Program-made: the position numbers and the translations under genes | In this document: positions 1 through 9,937 of the stretch, piece by piece | How positions within the stretch are numbered: the stretch's first letter is position 1 | Layout: each line of letters starts with the position of its first letter | Notes under the pieces: model-generated | Database searches by the model: none | The model's input: only the letters and a program-made list of their open reading frames with translations | What the model was told of the DNA's origin: nothing | NCBI GenBank assembly: GCA_023910675.1 | Contig: JAAVWC010000017.1 | Span: 1-64,000, forward strand | Direction: 5' to 3' | From: Gemmatimonas sp. | GTDB lineage: Bacteria; Gemmatimonadota; Gemmatimonadetes; Gemmatimonadales; Gemmatimonadaceae | DNA length: 64,000 nt

Positions 1-683
1 AATACCGCAAGATTTTCCGGCGGCTTTTCCTTCGTGGTGAGCACCGTGTACATCACCGCACTAAAGAACGCGAAGGCACCCACATAGAACGACAGTCGTA
101 CGGTCGTGGGAATCGTGCCGGGCGCACTGGCGGCCACACCGAACCAGTTCGTCAGCATCCACGGCATCGCCGACGCGATCACTGCACCGAGGCCGATGAA
201 CAGCGACTGCATGGCGAACCCGCGTGTGCGCTCATTGGCCGGCAACAGGTCGGCCACGAAGGCACGGAACGGCTCCATCGATACGTTGATCGACGCGTCG
301 AGAATCCAGAGCAGGCCGGCCGCCATCCATAGCGCGCTGCTGTTCGGCATGGCGATCAACGCCAGGGAACTGAGCACGGCCCCGATCATGAAGAATGGGC
401 GGCGCCGTCCCCACCGCGGCGACCACGTGCGGTCACTCAGATGGCCGATGATCGGCTGCACGATGAGCCCCGTGAGCGGAGCCGCCAGCCAGAGCATGGG
501 GATCTCGTCGGGCTTGGCCCCAAGGTATTCGTAGATGGCGCTCATGTTCGCCATCTGCAGTCCCCAGCCGAACTGAATGCCCAGGAACCCGAAACTCATG
601 TTCCAGATGGCCCAGAAGTTGGTCGGGGCACTGCTCGTGCGCGCCGCCGAAACGGCGGCGGACCCTGCGGCAGTAGCGCTCAT
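1..683 (-). CDS. MFS sugar transporter (GPH/SLC45-like), 3' end outside window
   Basis: Inner-membrane major facilitator protein, probably a sugar:cation symporter; only the N-terminal 227 codons are present. Translation starts at the ATG at 683 ([10 protein letters not shown]...), which overlaps the malQ stop as ATGA, so the two are translationally coupled. A short polar N-terminus is followed by hydrophobic helices, and an MFS motif-A-like loop ([16 protein letters not shown]) follows helix 2. It is clearly paralogous to the MFS protein at 21810-23174: both share the pattern FLGIQ/FFGIQ...NMS.IY.YLGA and GLIVQPIIG. Sitting after a glucanotransferase and near a SusCD pair suggests uptake of malto-oligosaccharides or glucose; the substrate is inferred only. 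Confidence 0.85.
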   Translation of the reverse strand, partial: MSATAAGSAAVSAARTSSAPTNFWAIWNMSFGFLGIQFGWGLQMANMSAIYEYLGAKPDEIPMLWLAAPLTGLIVQPIIGHLSDRTWSPRWGRRRPFFMIGAVLSSLALIAMPNSSALWMAAGLLWILDASINVSMEPFRAFVADLLPANERTRGFAMQSLFIGLGAVIASAMPWMLTNWFGVAASAPGTIPTTVRLSFYVGAFAFFSAVMYTVLTTKEKPPENLAV

Positions 684-2152
684 CGTTCGTAGGTAGTCGT
701 GAGCGCATGCAGCCGCTCGGTGAGTTGTGGCGCGAGCTGCGCCCACGTGAAGCGGAACCCCCAATTCCCAGCCTGTCGACCCGGCAAATTCATGCGCGCA
801 TCACTGCCAACGCCCAGCACATCCTGAAGCGGAATGAGCACCGTGTTCGCCACCGACGCCAGCGTGGCCCTGATCAGCACCCAGTGCATCTCCGTGCCGT
901 CGGTGTCGAGATAGCGACGCGCAAAATCCTTCTCGCGTGCCACCGCATCAGCGGCGCGGGTGGAGTCACCTTCGCCGGTCGACTGCCACCATCCCATCGT
1001 GGTATCGTTGTCGTGCGTGCCGGTATAGACCACCAGGTCGCGGTCGTAGCGGTGCGGAATGAAATTCGAATCCTGTCCGTCGAAGGCAAACTGGAGAATC
1101 GCCATGCCCGGATAGTGAAACTGCTCGCGCAGTGCCTCGACCTCCGGGGTGATGAGCCCAAGATTCTCCGCCACGATGGGCATGGGGCCGAGCGCGTTGG
1201 TGAGCGCTTCAAAGAGGGAGGCGCCCGGTCCCTTCACCCAGCGGCCATGCACGGCCGTCGGCGCATCGCCGGCAATCTCCCAATACGCTTCGAAGCCACG
1301 AAAGTGATCGAGGCGCACCAAATCGAACTGCTGCAGACTTGCCCGCATACGCGCAATCCACCACGCATAGCCGTCGTGCTGCATGCGTTCCCAGTCATAG
1401 AGCGGGTTGCCCCACAGCTGACCGGTTTCGCTGAAGTAATCAGGGGGCACGCCGGCCTGCACTTTGAGCGTGCCGTCGGAGTGCAGCAGAAACTGCGAGG
1501 GATTGGCCCACACATCGGCGGAGTCGTGCGCGACGTAAATGGGTACGTCGCCCATGAGCTTGATGCCGCGCGACCGGCACGCGTGCCGCAGTTGCGCATA
1601 TTGCTCGTAGAATACGAACTGCTGCTTGTACAGCCGCTCGATATCGGCGGCCAGCCGAACGCGCCACGCGTCGAGCCCCGCCGCATCGCGTTGCGCGGCA
1701 CCCGCCTCCCACTGCGGCCATGCGACCCCGCCATGCGCCTGCTTGAGCGCCATGAACAGCGCGTAGTCGGGAAGCCAATGCTGCTGCTCCGACACGAACC
1801 GTTGCATCGCACTGTCAAACGGCACCGTGTCGAGCCATGCCGCAAGCGCCGCGTGCTTGGCCGGGATGACCGCGCCGAAGTCGACCACCTGATCGTTGCC
1901 GCCGCTCGTCGGCGCGCCGTCGAAGCCCGGCACGTGAATGAGCAGCGGGTTGCCGGCGAACGCCGAGAAGCATTGATACGGCGAGTCACCGTAGCCGGTG
2001 GGACCCAGTGGCAGCACCTGCCAGATCTTCATGCCGGCATCGGCGAGCCACTGCACGAACCGGTGCGCATCGGGACCGAAGTCGCCAATGCCACCGGCGC
2101 TCGGAAGTGATGTAGGGTGCAGCAGGACACCGGCGGCGCGAGGGAACAACAT
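680..2152 (-). CDS. malQ: 4-alpha-glucanotransferase (amylomaltase, GH77)
   Basis: Cytoplasmic GH77 disproportionating enzyme that transfers alpha-1,4-glucan segments between malto-oligosaccharides and releases glucose. The 490-aa length matches the short Thermus-type amylomaltases rather than the ~690-aa E. coli type. Family signatures are clear: nucleophile D282 in VRLDHFRGF, acid/base E329 in VAENLG, and D381 in GTHDND, plus GDVPIYVAHDSADVW near residue 201. The frame is open further upstream, but homology begins at MLFPRAAGVLLHPTSLP, so the ATG at 2152 is chosen. The stop overlaps the start of the downstream MFS transporter. The preceding gene on the same strand ends 79 nt upstream, so all three may form one operon. 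Confidence 0.93.
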   Translation of the reverse strand: MLFPRAAGVLLHPTSLPSAGGIGDFGPDAHRFVQWLADAGMKIWQVLPLGPTGYGDSPYQCFSAFAGNPLLIHVPGFDGAPTSGGNDQVVDFGAVIPAKHAALAAWLDTVPFDSAMQRFVSEQQHWLPDYALFMALKQAHGGVAWPQWEAGAAQRDAAGLDAWRVRLAADIERLYKQQFVFYEQYAQLRHACRSRGIKLMGDVPIYVAHDSADVWANPSQFLLHSDGTLKVQAGVPPDYFSETGQLWGNPLYDWERMQHDGYAWWIARMRASLQQFDLVRLDHFRGFEAYWEIAGDAPTAVHGRWVKGPGASLFEALTNALGPMPIVAENLGLITPEVEALREQFHYPGMAILQFAFDGQDSNFIPHRYDRDLVVYTGTHDNDTTMGWWQSTGEGDSTRAADAVAREKDFARRYLDTDGTEMHWVLIRATLASVANTVLIPLQDVLGVGSDARMNLPGRQAGNWGFRFTWAQLAPQLTERLHALTTTYER

Positions 2153-2231
2153 GCGGGTGGTGATAGAGGGAAACAGAGCGCTGGGGCGCGTGTGACGGTG
2201 AAAACCAGCTGTCGCTACTGGCGGGGATACG

Positions 2232-4643
2232 TCATTGCGGAAGGCGAGCCCACACATACTGCACGGCGAGATCGGTCGTGCTCCACAACTGGACATCACC
2301 ACCGCTGCCATACCGCACGGCCTGCGGACGTCCATTGGGGAACTCGTAGCTCCACAACTCGCTGCGAAAGCCCGACGCCGAAACGGCATCGCGGACGCGC
2401 AAGGCGGCGTTGCGTAGCAGCTCCGCGCCCGCCGCATCCTGCGTCATCAACGGCAAATGACCGGCCACCCCGAGCAGAAAGAGATTCACTTCGCGCCCCC
2501 ATACGACGCGGGGGCCGTGATACGCATCATCGGCAAACGCCTTCCATACCGCCGGTGCCGCATACGCATCGTTCGCCACTACGGCACCGACCGCCGGCAC
2601 CAACAGTCCCTCCGGATAGTCACGGGCAAAGAGGGAGACATCGCGCAGCAGGGCAGCACGTCCGCGCCCGCTCACCCGCGCGGTCTTCATCAGCCCGTCG
2701 AGAAAAATTCGCGTGGCTGGATCGCTGTTGGCGACACCGATGCGCTCTCCCGCAGCATCCAGCGCGACCGCCAGGAATTCGATACCGTCACCACTGGGCG
2801 GGAAGGCGCGCCAGTAGGTACGGTCGGCGTCCGGCAGTGCACGCACGCGAGCAGCCACGCGAGCCTGCACCTCCGCCGGCGTCAGTCGGACGACAAACTC
2901 CCCGAGAGCGCCCTGCCACGTCCGAATGGCGGCAGTGAGTGTCGCACTGTCGCGTACATAGCGCGATAGCGTCGCGCTCCGCTGCAGCGCCGGCATGCGC
3001 GCGGTCTCCGTGACCGACACCACACCGAGCGTGCGCAATGCGCGCACAATGCGTTGCGTCGCTTGCAGTGCGTGGGGGATATACACGCCATTCACATCCA
3101 TCGCGAACTTGCCGTTCGCGTATCCGGCGCCGCTGTCGCGCCAGCTCTGCGAAAACCAGCGCGGCGCGCCGTCGAAGGCGTCCGCGGTCGCATCACGTGG
3201 CGCGAAGGCCACGAAGTTCGCCGTGACGGGATTGGCCGCGTACGGCGCACTGCGGTCGGCGACCACCGCGAGCACCGACAGCAGCAGCGATCGCCGCGTC
3301 TGCGCACCCTCACGACCCAGCAACCAGCGGCGCTTCCGCTCGGCGCTCACCCGTGGGTCGTCGAGATACCGCGCGGCCATGATGGGGAGCTGGTACTCAT
3401 CGTCCACCATATGGTAGTTCTCGCGCGTCGCGCGCCCGGCGCGCAGGCGCGCGATCGCCGCACGGCGCAGTGAGTCTGCGCGCACCGCGGGTACGCTGTC
3501 GGTGCGGCGCAGCAAAGCGACCGCTTCTGCCGCGGACTCGCGCAGCGCCTGACCGCCAAGTGCTTCCTCGTGGCTCACCTCACCACTCGCCGACAGCTTC
3601 CGCAGCGCGGCGGCGAGGACGAACTCGCTCATCTCGGGCCGCCAGATCGGCTGCATCATGAGCGCCGAGACCAGCATGTCACGCCCGAAGTAGGTGGCGT
3701 ACGTCGGGAGTCCGGCCATGAGCTTCTCGCGCGACGACAGCAGCTCGACACCCGTGATCTGCCGTTCGATCCACCGGGCGCGAGTCGCGTCCCCGTGTTG
3801 TTGCACGTCGCGCGCCCACGCCAGAAAATCGTCGGTGAAGATTTCCGCGCGCGTGAGCGGCGACAGCGTTCGCCCGGTACTGCTGATGGTCACGCGCATT
3901 CGCAGGGGCGTATCGGAGGATGCGCGGAGCACCCAGTGGCGCGCGTCCGCGGACGCGAGGGTCGTCCCGGACAGCGGGGTCACCGTGAGACGCAATGTGT
4001 CTCGGCCATCGAGCGACAGCTGCTCGATCGTCGCGCCCGCCGACGGTCCCGTGACGCGGACGTCGACCATGCGCAGCATGACCCGCTGCTCCAGCGCCGC
4101 CAGCGATCGTGCGCCGAGCGCGGTCAGGGCGGCGCGTTGCACCGTGGGCGATTGCCTGGCGAGCGTCGCGGTCAGTGCCACGAACTCGGCCAACGCATAG
4201 GGCGCCTCACTGAAGGCGCGGGTGTGCTCCTTGAAGTACTGCACGTCGCGTTCGATGCGCATGGAGCCGAGCACGAAGCGGCCGAGGTGCACCTCGGCGT
4301 CGCGGCTCTGCAGCTCGTAGCTCAGATACGAGGTGCGAGCACGTCGCCAGACGCGCGCGTCGGTGCCATCCCATTGCAGGTCGGCGGGGCGGTTGTCGGC
4401 GCGGCGGGCCGAGAAGCCAATGCTTTCGTTTTCGCCATTGGCGAGGAGGTGTACGGTCCGTCCCTCGCGCCGGTCGAGGTAAATCTGGAGGGTGTTGTTG
4501 GTCGCGTCGCGAAAGAACCGGGTGCTGTAGCCGGCATACGCGACGCTGTCGTCCAGTCCTTTCTCGGGAAACGTGAGGACGGGGGGCGAGGGCTGGCCGG
4601 CGGCTGCGACTTGGGCAACCAGGACGAACGCGAGAAAGCTCAC
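2232..4643 (-). CDS. Large secreted six-hairpin glycosidase-like protein
   Basis: About 803 aa if translated from the GTG at 4643, which gives a short hydrophobic leader (SFLAFVLVAQVAAAG) compatible with export. The body begins with a beta-rich region, then from about residue 260 an alpha-helical part containing LPTYATYFGRDMLVSA and WSTTDLAVQYVWARLP, reminiscent of (alpha/alpha)6-barrel glycosidases such as debranching-enzyme or GH15-like proteins. I cannot assign a family or the catalytic acids. It precedes malQ and the sugar MFS gene on the same strand and is divergent from SusC, so a role in periplasmic or surface alpha-glucan breakdown is plausible. The start is uncertain: the frame is open back to an ATG at 4901, which would overlap the SusC promoter region, and no strong Shine-Dalgarno sequence precedes the GTG. 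Confidence 0.7.
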   Translation of the reverse strand: MSFLAFVLVAQVAAAGQPSPPVLTFPEKGLDDSVAYAGYSTRFFRDATNNTLQIYLDRREGRTVHLLANGENESIGFSARRADNRPADLQWDGTDARVWRRARTSYLSYELQSRDAEVHLGRFVLGSMRIERDVQYFKEHTRAFSEAPYALAEFVALTATLARQSPTVQRAALTALGARSLAALEQRVMLRMVDVRVTGPSAGATIEQLSLDGRDTLRLTVTPLSGTTLASADARHWVLRASSDTPLRMRVTISSTGRTLSPLTRAEIFTDDFLAWARDVQQHGDATRARWIERQITGVELLSSREKLMAGLPTYATYFGRDMLVSALMMQPIWRPEMSEFVLAAALRKLSASGEVSHEEALGGQALRESAAEAVALLRRTDSVPAVRADSLRRAAIARLRAGRATRENYHMVDDEYQLPIMAARYLDDPRVSAERKRRWLLGREGAQTRRSLLLSVLAVVADRSAPYAANPVTANFVAFAPRDATADAFDGAPRWFSQSWRDSGAGYANGKFAMDVNGVYIPHALQATQRIVRALRTLGVVSVTETARMPALQRSATLSRYVRDSATLTAAIRTWQGALGEFVVRLTPAEVQARVAARVRALPDADRTYWRAFPPSGDGIEFLAVALDAAGERIGVANSDPATRIFLDGLMKTARVSGRGRAALLRDVSLFARDYPEGLLVPAVGAVVANDAYAAPAVWKAFADDAYHGPRVVWGREVNLFLLGVAGHLPLMTQDAAGAELLRNAALRVRDAVSASGFRSELWSYEFPNGRPQAVRYGSGGDVQLWSTTDLAVQYVWARLPQ

Positions 4644-4883
4644 GAGCAGCTCGTGCGGGGCACGGAGGAGAAGTACTTGATCCGAAACGACTTGGGCGGG
4701 CGCCGGGGAGATCGGCGGGCGTCGGGACGGGGAGGGGCGGTCGGGGAGAACGGGAGCGTCGGCGGCGTCGCAGCGGCGTGTAACGCGTGAAACAACCGAT
4801 AGTCGGAAACTCGCAATGGGAGCGCGTGGGCGCCAGCGCCGTTGAAAAACTCGGCGAAAAACGCCCTGAATCAAAAAAGAGTC

Positions 4884-4912
4884 TTGACAGTTCCCGCTCA
4901 CACTTGTTTCAT
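4884..4912 (+). promoter_or_regulatory. Candidate sigma70-type promoter for the SusCD block
   Basis: A perfect TTGACA at 4884-4889 is followed after 17 nt by TTTCAT (4907-4912), a 4/6 match to TATAAT. It lies about 250 nt upstream of the SusC start, in the 522-nt divergent gap (4644-5165) where nothing else is coded. The -35 box is strong and the -10 box is weak. Confidence 0.4.
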
Positions 4913-5085
4913 AGCGTTACACATCCCTTCCTACACGCGACTCACCCCCTTCCGGGTCGCGGGTCTTGCTCGACAAACCCGTCGTCGACTGGTCGTGCCC
5001 TTGGTGCGATTGGTTATCGGCGGACGAACCTCCCTCGGTTCACCCCACCCGCTGCGACCACCCTCCTTGTTCTATAGATGTAGTC

Positions 5086-5100
5086 CGGACCGACGGTCCG
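5086..5100 (+). promoter_or_regulatory. Small hairpin in the SusC 5' leader
   Basis: CGGACC and GGTCCG form a perfect 6-bp stem with a GAC loop, 65 nt before the SusC start codon. It could be an operator half-site pair or an RNA hairpin in the leader. No regulator family is recognised, and there is no U-tract, so it is not an obvious attenuator. Confidence 0.25.
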
Positions 5101-5151
5101 AATTGTATCTGACCAATGAGACCCACCAGGTCGCAGTCTTTACAGCCCCAT

Positions 5152-5156
5152 GGAGG
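5152..5156 (+). promoter_or_regulatory. Shine-Dalgarno site fixing the SusC start
   Basis: GGAGG lies 9 nt before the ATG at 5166. The frame is open for another 108 codons upstream, so this site together with the signal peptide that begins at 5166 decides the start. Confidence 0.8.
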
Positions 5157-5165
5157 CATCAGTTT

Positions 5166-8100
5166 ATGGCGGTAGGCGTCCGTTGGTTGGCCGCGGCAGC
5201 AGCGGGTACGCTGCTCTCGGCGAGCCAGGTCAGTGCCCAGCAAACGGGCAGAGTCTCTGGCCGCGTGGTTGACTCCGCGACTGCCGGTGTGCTCGCAAAT
5301 GCATCGGTCCAAGTCGTCGGGACACAGGTCGGCACCTACACGCGTAACGATGGCGGCTTCCTGCTGCCAGCCGTTCCGGCCGGCCAGCAGCGGCTTCGCG
5401 TGTCGCGCATCGGCTATTCGGCTAAGGAGGTCACGGTCACCGTGACGGCCAACGGCCAGGCCAGTGTGGAAGTCGCGCTGAACGCGATTGCCGCGCAGTT
5501 GACCGGGGTGGTCACGACCGGGTACGGCCAGCAGCGAAAGGAAGCGATCACGGGCGCTGTCGCGACCATCAAGGGTGCTGATGCCAACGTCGGCGTGATC
5601 CCCAATGCGACCGGTCTGCTCACGGGTCGTGTCGCCGGTGTGAACGTGGTGGCCAACAACGGTGAGCCGGGCGCTGGCGCCCAGATTCGTATTCGTGGTG
5701 GCACGTCCATTTCGGCCTCCAACGAGCCGCTGTACGTCATCGACGGCGTGCCCATTCAAAATGATCAGACGGAAGCCTCGGGCATCGGTATCGGCGGTGG
5801 CGCGGCGCTGGCGCGTAATCCGCTCAACATGCTCAACCCGAGCGACATCGCGAACATCACGGTCCTCAAGGACGCCTCGGCGACGGCCATTTACGGCTCT
5901 CGCGGCGCCAACGGCGTGGTGCTCATCGAAACGCGCCGCGGCGCGGCCGGTGTCTCGCAGGTCGAATACGAAACGTTCGTCGCCGCCGCGTCACCGTCGA
6001 ACACGCTCGACGTGCTCTCGGGCAACGAATACCGCTCGTTCGTGCAGGGGCTCGTCACCTCGGGCAAGCTCGCCCAGTCGGCGCTGACCAACCTCGGCAC
6101 CTCCAACACCGATTGGGAGAAGGAGCTCATGCGCTCCAGCTCCACCGTCAACCACAACCTCTCGTTCACGGGTGGTACGAACACGACGCAGTATCGCGCG
6201 TCGCTCAACTACCTCGATCAGAACGGCGTGGTGGTGTCGAACGGTTTCCGTCGCTTCCAGGGGCGCTTCAACGCGAACCACAGCGCGATCGACGGCAAGC
6301 TCCGCCTGAACTTCAACATGACGGCGTCCAAGGTGGACAACGACTACCTCCCGTTCGAAAACACGGGTGGCTTTGAAGGCGGCGTCTTCACCAACATGGT
6401 GATCTTCAACCCGACGCGTCCCATTACGACGACGACGAACGGCATCTCGTCGTTCTACGAAATCGGCCCGGGCCGTCAGTCGGTGCGCAACCCCGTCGCC
6501 ATCGCCGAACAGGTGGCCGACGTCGCCACCACCAACCGTACGCTCGGGAACATCCAGGCGTCGTACAGCCTGACCGACTACCTCACGGCCTCCGTGAACG
6601 TCGGCACCGACCGCACGAGCGGTGTCCGCAAGACGTATCTGCCGCGTGCCAGTGCCGTCGGCGCCGAGTGGAACGGTCGTGCGCGTCAGGTGAACCGTGC
6701 ACTCAGCAACAACACGTTGCAGTCGCTCCTCACCTTCGCGCCGCGTCTCTCCGAGTCGCAGGAAATCGAAGTGGTGGGCGGCTACGAATACACCGACTTC
6801 GACAACGGCGAGTTCGGTGCCGAAGGCCGCAACTACCTGACCGATGCGTTCAGCTTCAACAACCTCGGTGGCGGTGGCACGCTGGTGGCGCCCTTCTCGT
6901 TCCGCGAGCAGAGCCGCCTGGTCTCCTTCTTCGGTAAGGCCAATTACAGCTTCAAGGACCGCTACTTCCTCACCGGCGTGATTCGCCGCGACGGTTCGTC
7001 GCGTTTCGGTGCCGGCAACAAGTGGGCCGTCTTCCCGGCCTTCTCGGCTGGCTGGAAGATCAGCGACGAAAGCTGGATGCAGGGCAAGGGCTTCTCGAAC
7101 CTGCGTCTGCGCGCCGGCTACGGCTTGCAGGGTAACCAGGCCGTGTCGCCGTACGCCTCGCTCATCCTCCTCGAGCCCAACGACGGCGCGCGCTATCCGT
7201 TCGGCGACAACATCGTTACCGGTGTCGTGCCCACGCGGAACGAAAACCCGCTCCTCAAGTGGGAGCAGACGGCGCAGTACAACGTCGCGGCCGAATTCGG
7301 CTTCAAGGACAACAAGTATACCGGTACGCTCGAGTACTACCGCAAGAACACCAGCGACCTGCTCCTCACGGTCGCCGTGCCGCAGCCGGCGCTCGTGCCG
7401 ACGCGTCTCGAGAATGTCGGCAGCCTGCACAACACCGGTATCGAATTCAGCTTCGACGCCAACCTGCTCGACAAGAAGGATCGCTCGTTCAGCACTGGCA
7501 TCGTGGCCTCGATCGAACGCAACACGGTGGATGACCTCGGTGGCCGTTCGTTCATCACGACGTCGAGCGTCTCCGGTCAGGGTCAGTCGGGTAACACGGC
7601 GCAGCGCATCATCCCCGGCCAGCCGCTCGGCACGTTCTGGGGCCCGACGTTCGTGAACGTGAATGCCGAAGGCAAGCAGGTGTTCAAGAACTACGACGTC
7701 ACGCGCACCAACGGCGTGATCACGAGCCGCACGGAAAGCGGCACGACGACGTCGCCCGACGCCGACGACTTCGGCATCATCGGCGATGCCAACCCGGCCT
7801 TCAGCCTCGGCTGGCGCGGCAACCTGCGCTGGAACAAGTTCGACATGAGCTACCTGTGGCGCGGTGAGTTCGGCCGCGATGTCTTCAACAACACGGCGCT
7901 CGTGTACTCCACGCAGTCGGCGGTCCTCCAGGGGCGCAACTTCCTCCGTAGCGCCCTCGACCAGAAGGACGCGCTGACCGAGCCCGCCGTCTACTCGTCG
8001 CGCTGGATCGAAGACGGCTCGTTCTTCCGCCTCCAGAACGTGACGGTTGGCTACACGTTCAAGATCCCGGGAACCAAGGCGAACACGGCGCGCTTCTTCG

Positions 8101-8249
8101 TGTCGGGCGACAACCTGCTCCTCTTCACGCCGTACTCGGGATACGATCCTGAGGTGTTCGTCGATGCCGGCCTCGCGTCGCGCGGCGTCGATTATCTCGT
8201 TTACCCGCGTGCCCGGACGTTCACGTCGGGACTCCGCGTCCAGTTCTGA
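5166..8249 (+). CDS. SusC/RagA-family TonB-dependent outer-membrane receptor
   Basis: A 1027-aa outer-membrane transporter that, with its SusD partner, imports oligosaccharides or other large solutes using TonB energy. In order: signal peptide ending near SQVSAQQ (about residue 26), a carboxypeptidase-regulatory-like domain (GRVSGRVVDSATAGVL..., about residues 27-105), the SusC-type linker TTGYGQQRKEAITGAV, the plug (GLLTGRVAGVNVV, IRIRGGTSISASNEP, YVIDGVPI), then a long beta-barrel ending in an aromatic residue (LRVQF). Length is typical of the family. It is followed 26 nt downstream by SusD, the invariant arrangement of these pairs. The substrate is unknown; neighbouring malQ and trehalase genes favour an alpha-glucoside, while the downstream CRTAC1/haloperoxidase genes point to a less usual role. 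Confidence 0.95.
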   Translation: MAVGVRWLAAAAAGTLLSASQVSAQQTGRVSGRVVDSATAGVLANASVQVVGTQVGTYTRNDGGFLLPAVPAGQQRLRVSRIGYSAKEVTVTVTANGQASVEVALNAIAAQLTGVVTTGYGQQRKEAITGAVATIKGADANVGVIPNATGLLTGRVAGVNVVANNGEPGAGAQIRIRGGTSISASNEPLYVIDGVPIQNDQTEASGIGIGGGAALARNPLNMLNPSDIANITVLKDASATAIYGSRGANGVVLIETRRGAAGVSQVEYETFVAAASPSNTLDVLSGNEYRSFVQGLVTSGKLAQSALTNLGTSNTDWEKELMRSSSTVNHNLSFTGGTNTTQYRASLNYLDQNGVVVSNGFRRFQGRFNANHSAIDGKLRLNFNMTASKVDNDYLPFENTGGFEGGVFTNMVIFNPTRPITTTTNGISSFYEIGPGRQSVRNPVAIAEQVADVATTNRTLGNIQASYSLTDYLTASVNVGTDRTSGVRKTYLPRASAVGAEWNGRARQVNRALSNNTLQSLLTFAPRLSESQEIEVVGGYEYTDFDNGEFGAEGRNYLTDAFSFNNLGGGGTLVAPFSFREQSRLVSFFGKANYSFKDRYFLTGVIRRDGSSRFGAGNKWAVFPAFSAGWKISDESWMQGKGFSNLRLRAGYGLQGNQAVSPYASLILLEPNDGARYPFGDNIVTGVVPTRNENPLLKWEQTAQYNVAAEFGFKDNKYTGTLEYYRKNTSDLLLTVAVPQPALVPTRLENVGSLHNTGIEFSFDANLLDKKDRSFSTGIVASIERNTVDDLGGRSFITTSSVSGQGQSGNTAQRIIPGQPLGTFWGPTFVNVNAEGKQVFKNYDVTRTNGVITSRTESGTTTSPDADDFGIIGDANPAFSLGWRGNLRWNKFDMSYLWRGEFGRDVFNNTALVYSTQSAVLQGRNFLRSALDQKDALTEPAVYSSRWIEDGSFFRLQNVTVGYTFKIPGTKANTARFFVSGDNLLLFTPYSGYDPEVFVDAGLASRGVDYLVYPRARTFTSGLRVQF

Positions 8250-8275
8250 TCACTCCGGACGAAACCGAACCGACC

Positions 8276-9847
8276 ATGCGAAATTCACACAAGACCCGCT
8301 TCGCGTCGCTCTGGCGCGCCGGTCGCATCAGCGCCGCGTTGCTCGCGGCGCCCGCGACGGTATTTACGGTGCAGGGTTGCACCGACCTTGAAGAGTCCCC
8401 GACCAGCGCCATCACCCCCAATAACTTCTTCAAGAACAGCGACGAAGTCATTGGCGGGGTGGCCTCCGTGTACGCCGCGCTCCGCGGCACCATGTGGGGC
8501 TACTACAACCTGAGTCAGGTCTCGTCGGACGAAAACGTCGTCCCCACGCGCGGCTCCGACTGGTTCGACAACGGCCGCTGGCTCGATCTGTATCGCCACA
8601 CCTGGACGCCCACGTCCGGTTCCGGGCTCGAAGACATTTCGGGTGTGTGGAACGACCTGTTTGGCGGCGTGGCTCGTGCCAACGTCGTGCTGCAGGCGCT
8701 CGAGACGACCGAAGTGCCCGACAAGGCCGTCGTGCAGGCGGAAATGAAGGCGCTTCGCGCGTTCTACTACTACCTGCTCATGGACTTCTTCGGCGGCGTG
8801 CCCATCGTCACGACCACCGAAGTCAAGCCGCGTGAGCAGGCCACCCGCGCCCAGCTGTTTGCCTTCGTCGAGAAGGAACTCACCGATGCGCGCGCTGCGC
8901 TCCCCGATGCATGGCCGGCCGCCAACTACGGCCGCATGACGAAGGGTTCGGTCGACGCCATCCTCGCCAACATGTACGTCAACGCGCAGGTGTTCACGGG
9001 GACCGTCACTCCCACGGGCCTTACCCGTGGCGCCGCCAAGTGGACCGAAGCGGCAGCCGCAGCGGACCGCGTGCTCAACTCGGGACGCTACAGCCTTTCG
9101 GCCAACTGGCGTGCGAACTTCACGGCGACGAACGAAAACTCGCCGGAAAACATCTTCGTCATCCGTCACAGCACCAAGGTGCCGGGTATCGGCCTGACGT
9201 TCGTGATGCGTGGTCTGCACTACAACTCGTTCAGCGCCTCGCCGTGGAACGGGTTCGCCACCATCGCCACCACGTACAACTCGTTCGACGATGCCGACGA
9301 CCGCAAGAAGGTCTTCCTGGTCGGTCCGCAGGTCGACTTGCTTACGGGGGCGCCGATCAAGGACCGCGCGGGCAACCCGCTGGTCTTTACGCCGGAAATC
9401 CGCGACGTCTCGCAGGCCGGTGAAGGCGAAGGTGCCCGCATCTACAAATACCCCGTCGACCCAGCCTTCAACGGCGGTGACAACGGCAACGACTACGTGT
9501 ACTTCCGTCTCGCCGAAATGATGATGGTCAAGGCCGAGGCCCTGAACGAACTGGGGCAAACGCCGGCTGCTGTGGCGCTCGTGAACCAGGTGCGTGCCCG
9601 CGCCTTCACCCCCGCCAAGCCGCTGGCCACCTCGCTGTCGCAGGCGGAACTCCGCGACGCCATCTTCAACGAGCGTCTGTTCGAGTTCGTCGGCGAAGCC
9701 AAGCGTCGTCAGGACATGATCCGTGCCGGCACGTACACCAACGCCCGTTTGTTCAAGCAGGCGTCGGCGCCGTTCCGCATCCTCATGCCCATCCCGCAGA
9801 ACCAGATCGAAACCAACCCCCTGCTCAAGCAGAACCCCGGCTACTAA
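8276..9847 (+). CDS. SusD/RagB-family surface lipoprotein
   Basis: A 523-aa solute-binding lid of the SusC channel, anchored as a lipoprotein (lipobox TVQGC, acylated Cys35, after an unusually long N-terminus). SusD features include the early segment TSAITPNNFF, the helical TPR-like part around ALRAFYYYLLMDFFGGVPIV, and the C-terminal family signature FNERLFEFVGEAKRRQDMIR. It directly follows SusC and shares its transcript. A perfect hairpin 29 nt after the stop may end or attenuate the SusCD message before the next lipoprotein gene. Confidence 0.95.
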   Translation: MRNSHKTRFASLWRAGRISAALLAAPATVFTVQGCTDLEESPTSAITPNNFFKNSDEVIGGVASVYAALRGTMWGYYNLSQVSSDENVVPTRGSDWFDNGRWLDLYRHTWTPTSGSGLEDISGVWNDLFGGVARANVVLQALETTEVPDKAVVQAEMKALRAFYYYLLMDFFGGVPIVTTTEVKPREQATRAQLFAFVEKELTDARAALPDAWPAANYGRMTKGSVDAILANMYVNAQVFTGTVTPTGLTRGAAKWTEAAAAADRVLNSGRYSLSANWRANFTATNENSPENIFVIRHSTKVPGIGLTFVMRGLHYNSFSASPWNGFATIATTYNSFDDADDRKKVFLVGPQVDLLTGAPIKDRAGNPLVFTPEIRDVSQAGEGEGARIYKYPVDPAFNGGDNGNDYVYFRLAEMMMVKAEALNELGQTPAAVALVNQVRARAFTPAKPLATSLSQAELRDAIFNERLFEFVGEAKRRQDMIRAGTYTNARLFKQASAPFRILMPIPQNQIETNPLLKQNPGY

Positions 9848-9875
9848 GCTGGTGGGGTAGGTTCACGGTAGTTGT

Positions 9876-9909
9876 CACGGCCTGCGTTCGCGATCGAACG
9901 CAGGCCGTG
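9876..9909 (+). terminator. Perfect 15-bp hairpin after SusD
   Basis: CACGGCCTGCGTTCG and its exact complement flank a 4-nt loop (CGAT). It sits between SusD and the next gene. No T-tract follows, so it may act as an attenuator or RNA-stabilising stem rather than a full intrinsic terminator. Confidence 0.5.
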
Positions 9910-9937
9910 GCATTCGCGGTAGATATCCCCTCGAGAT

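Noticed and set aside
5991-7430. Long antisense open frames opposite SusC, the CRTAC1-like genes and other large genes
   Set aside because: Typical of high-GC DNA; their products are Arg/Val/His-rich with no recognisable domains, while the sense strand codes for clear families.
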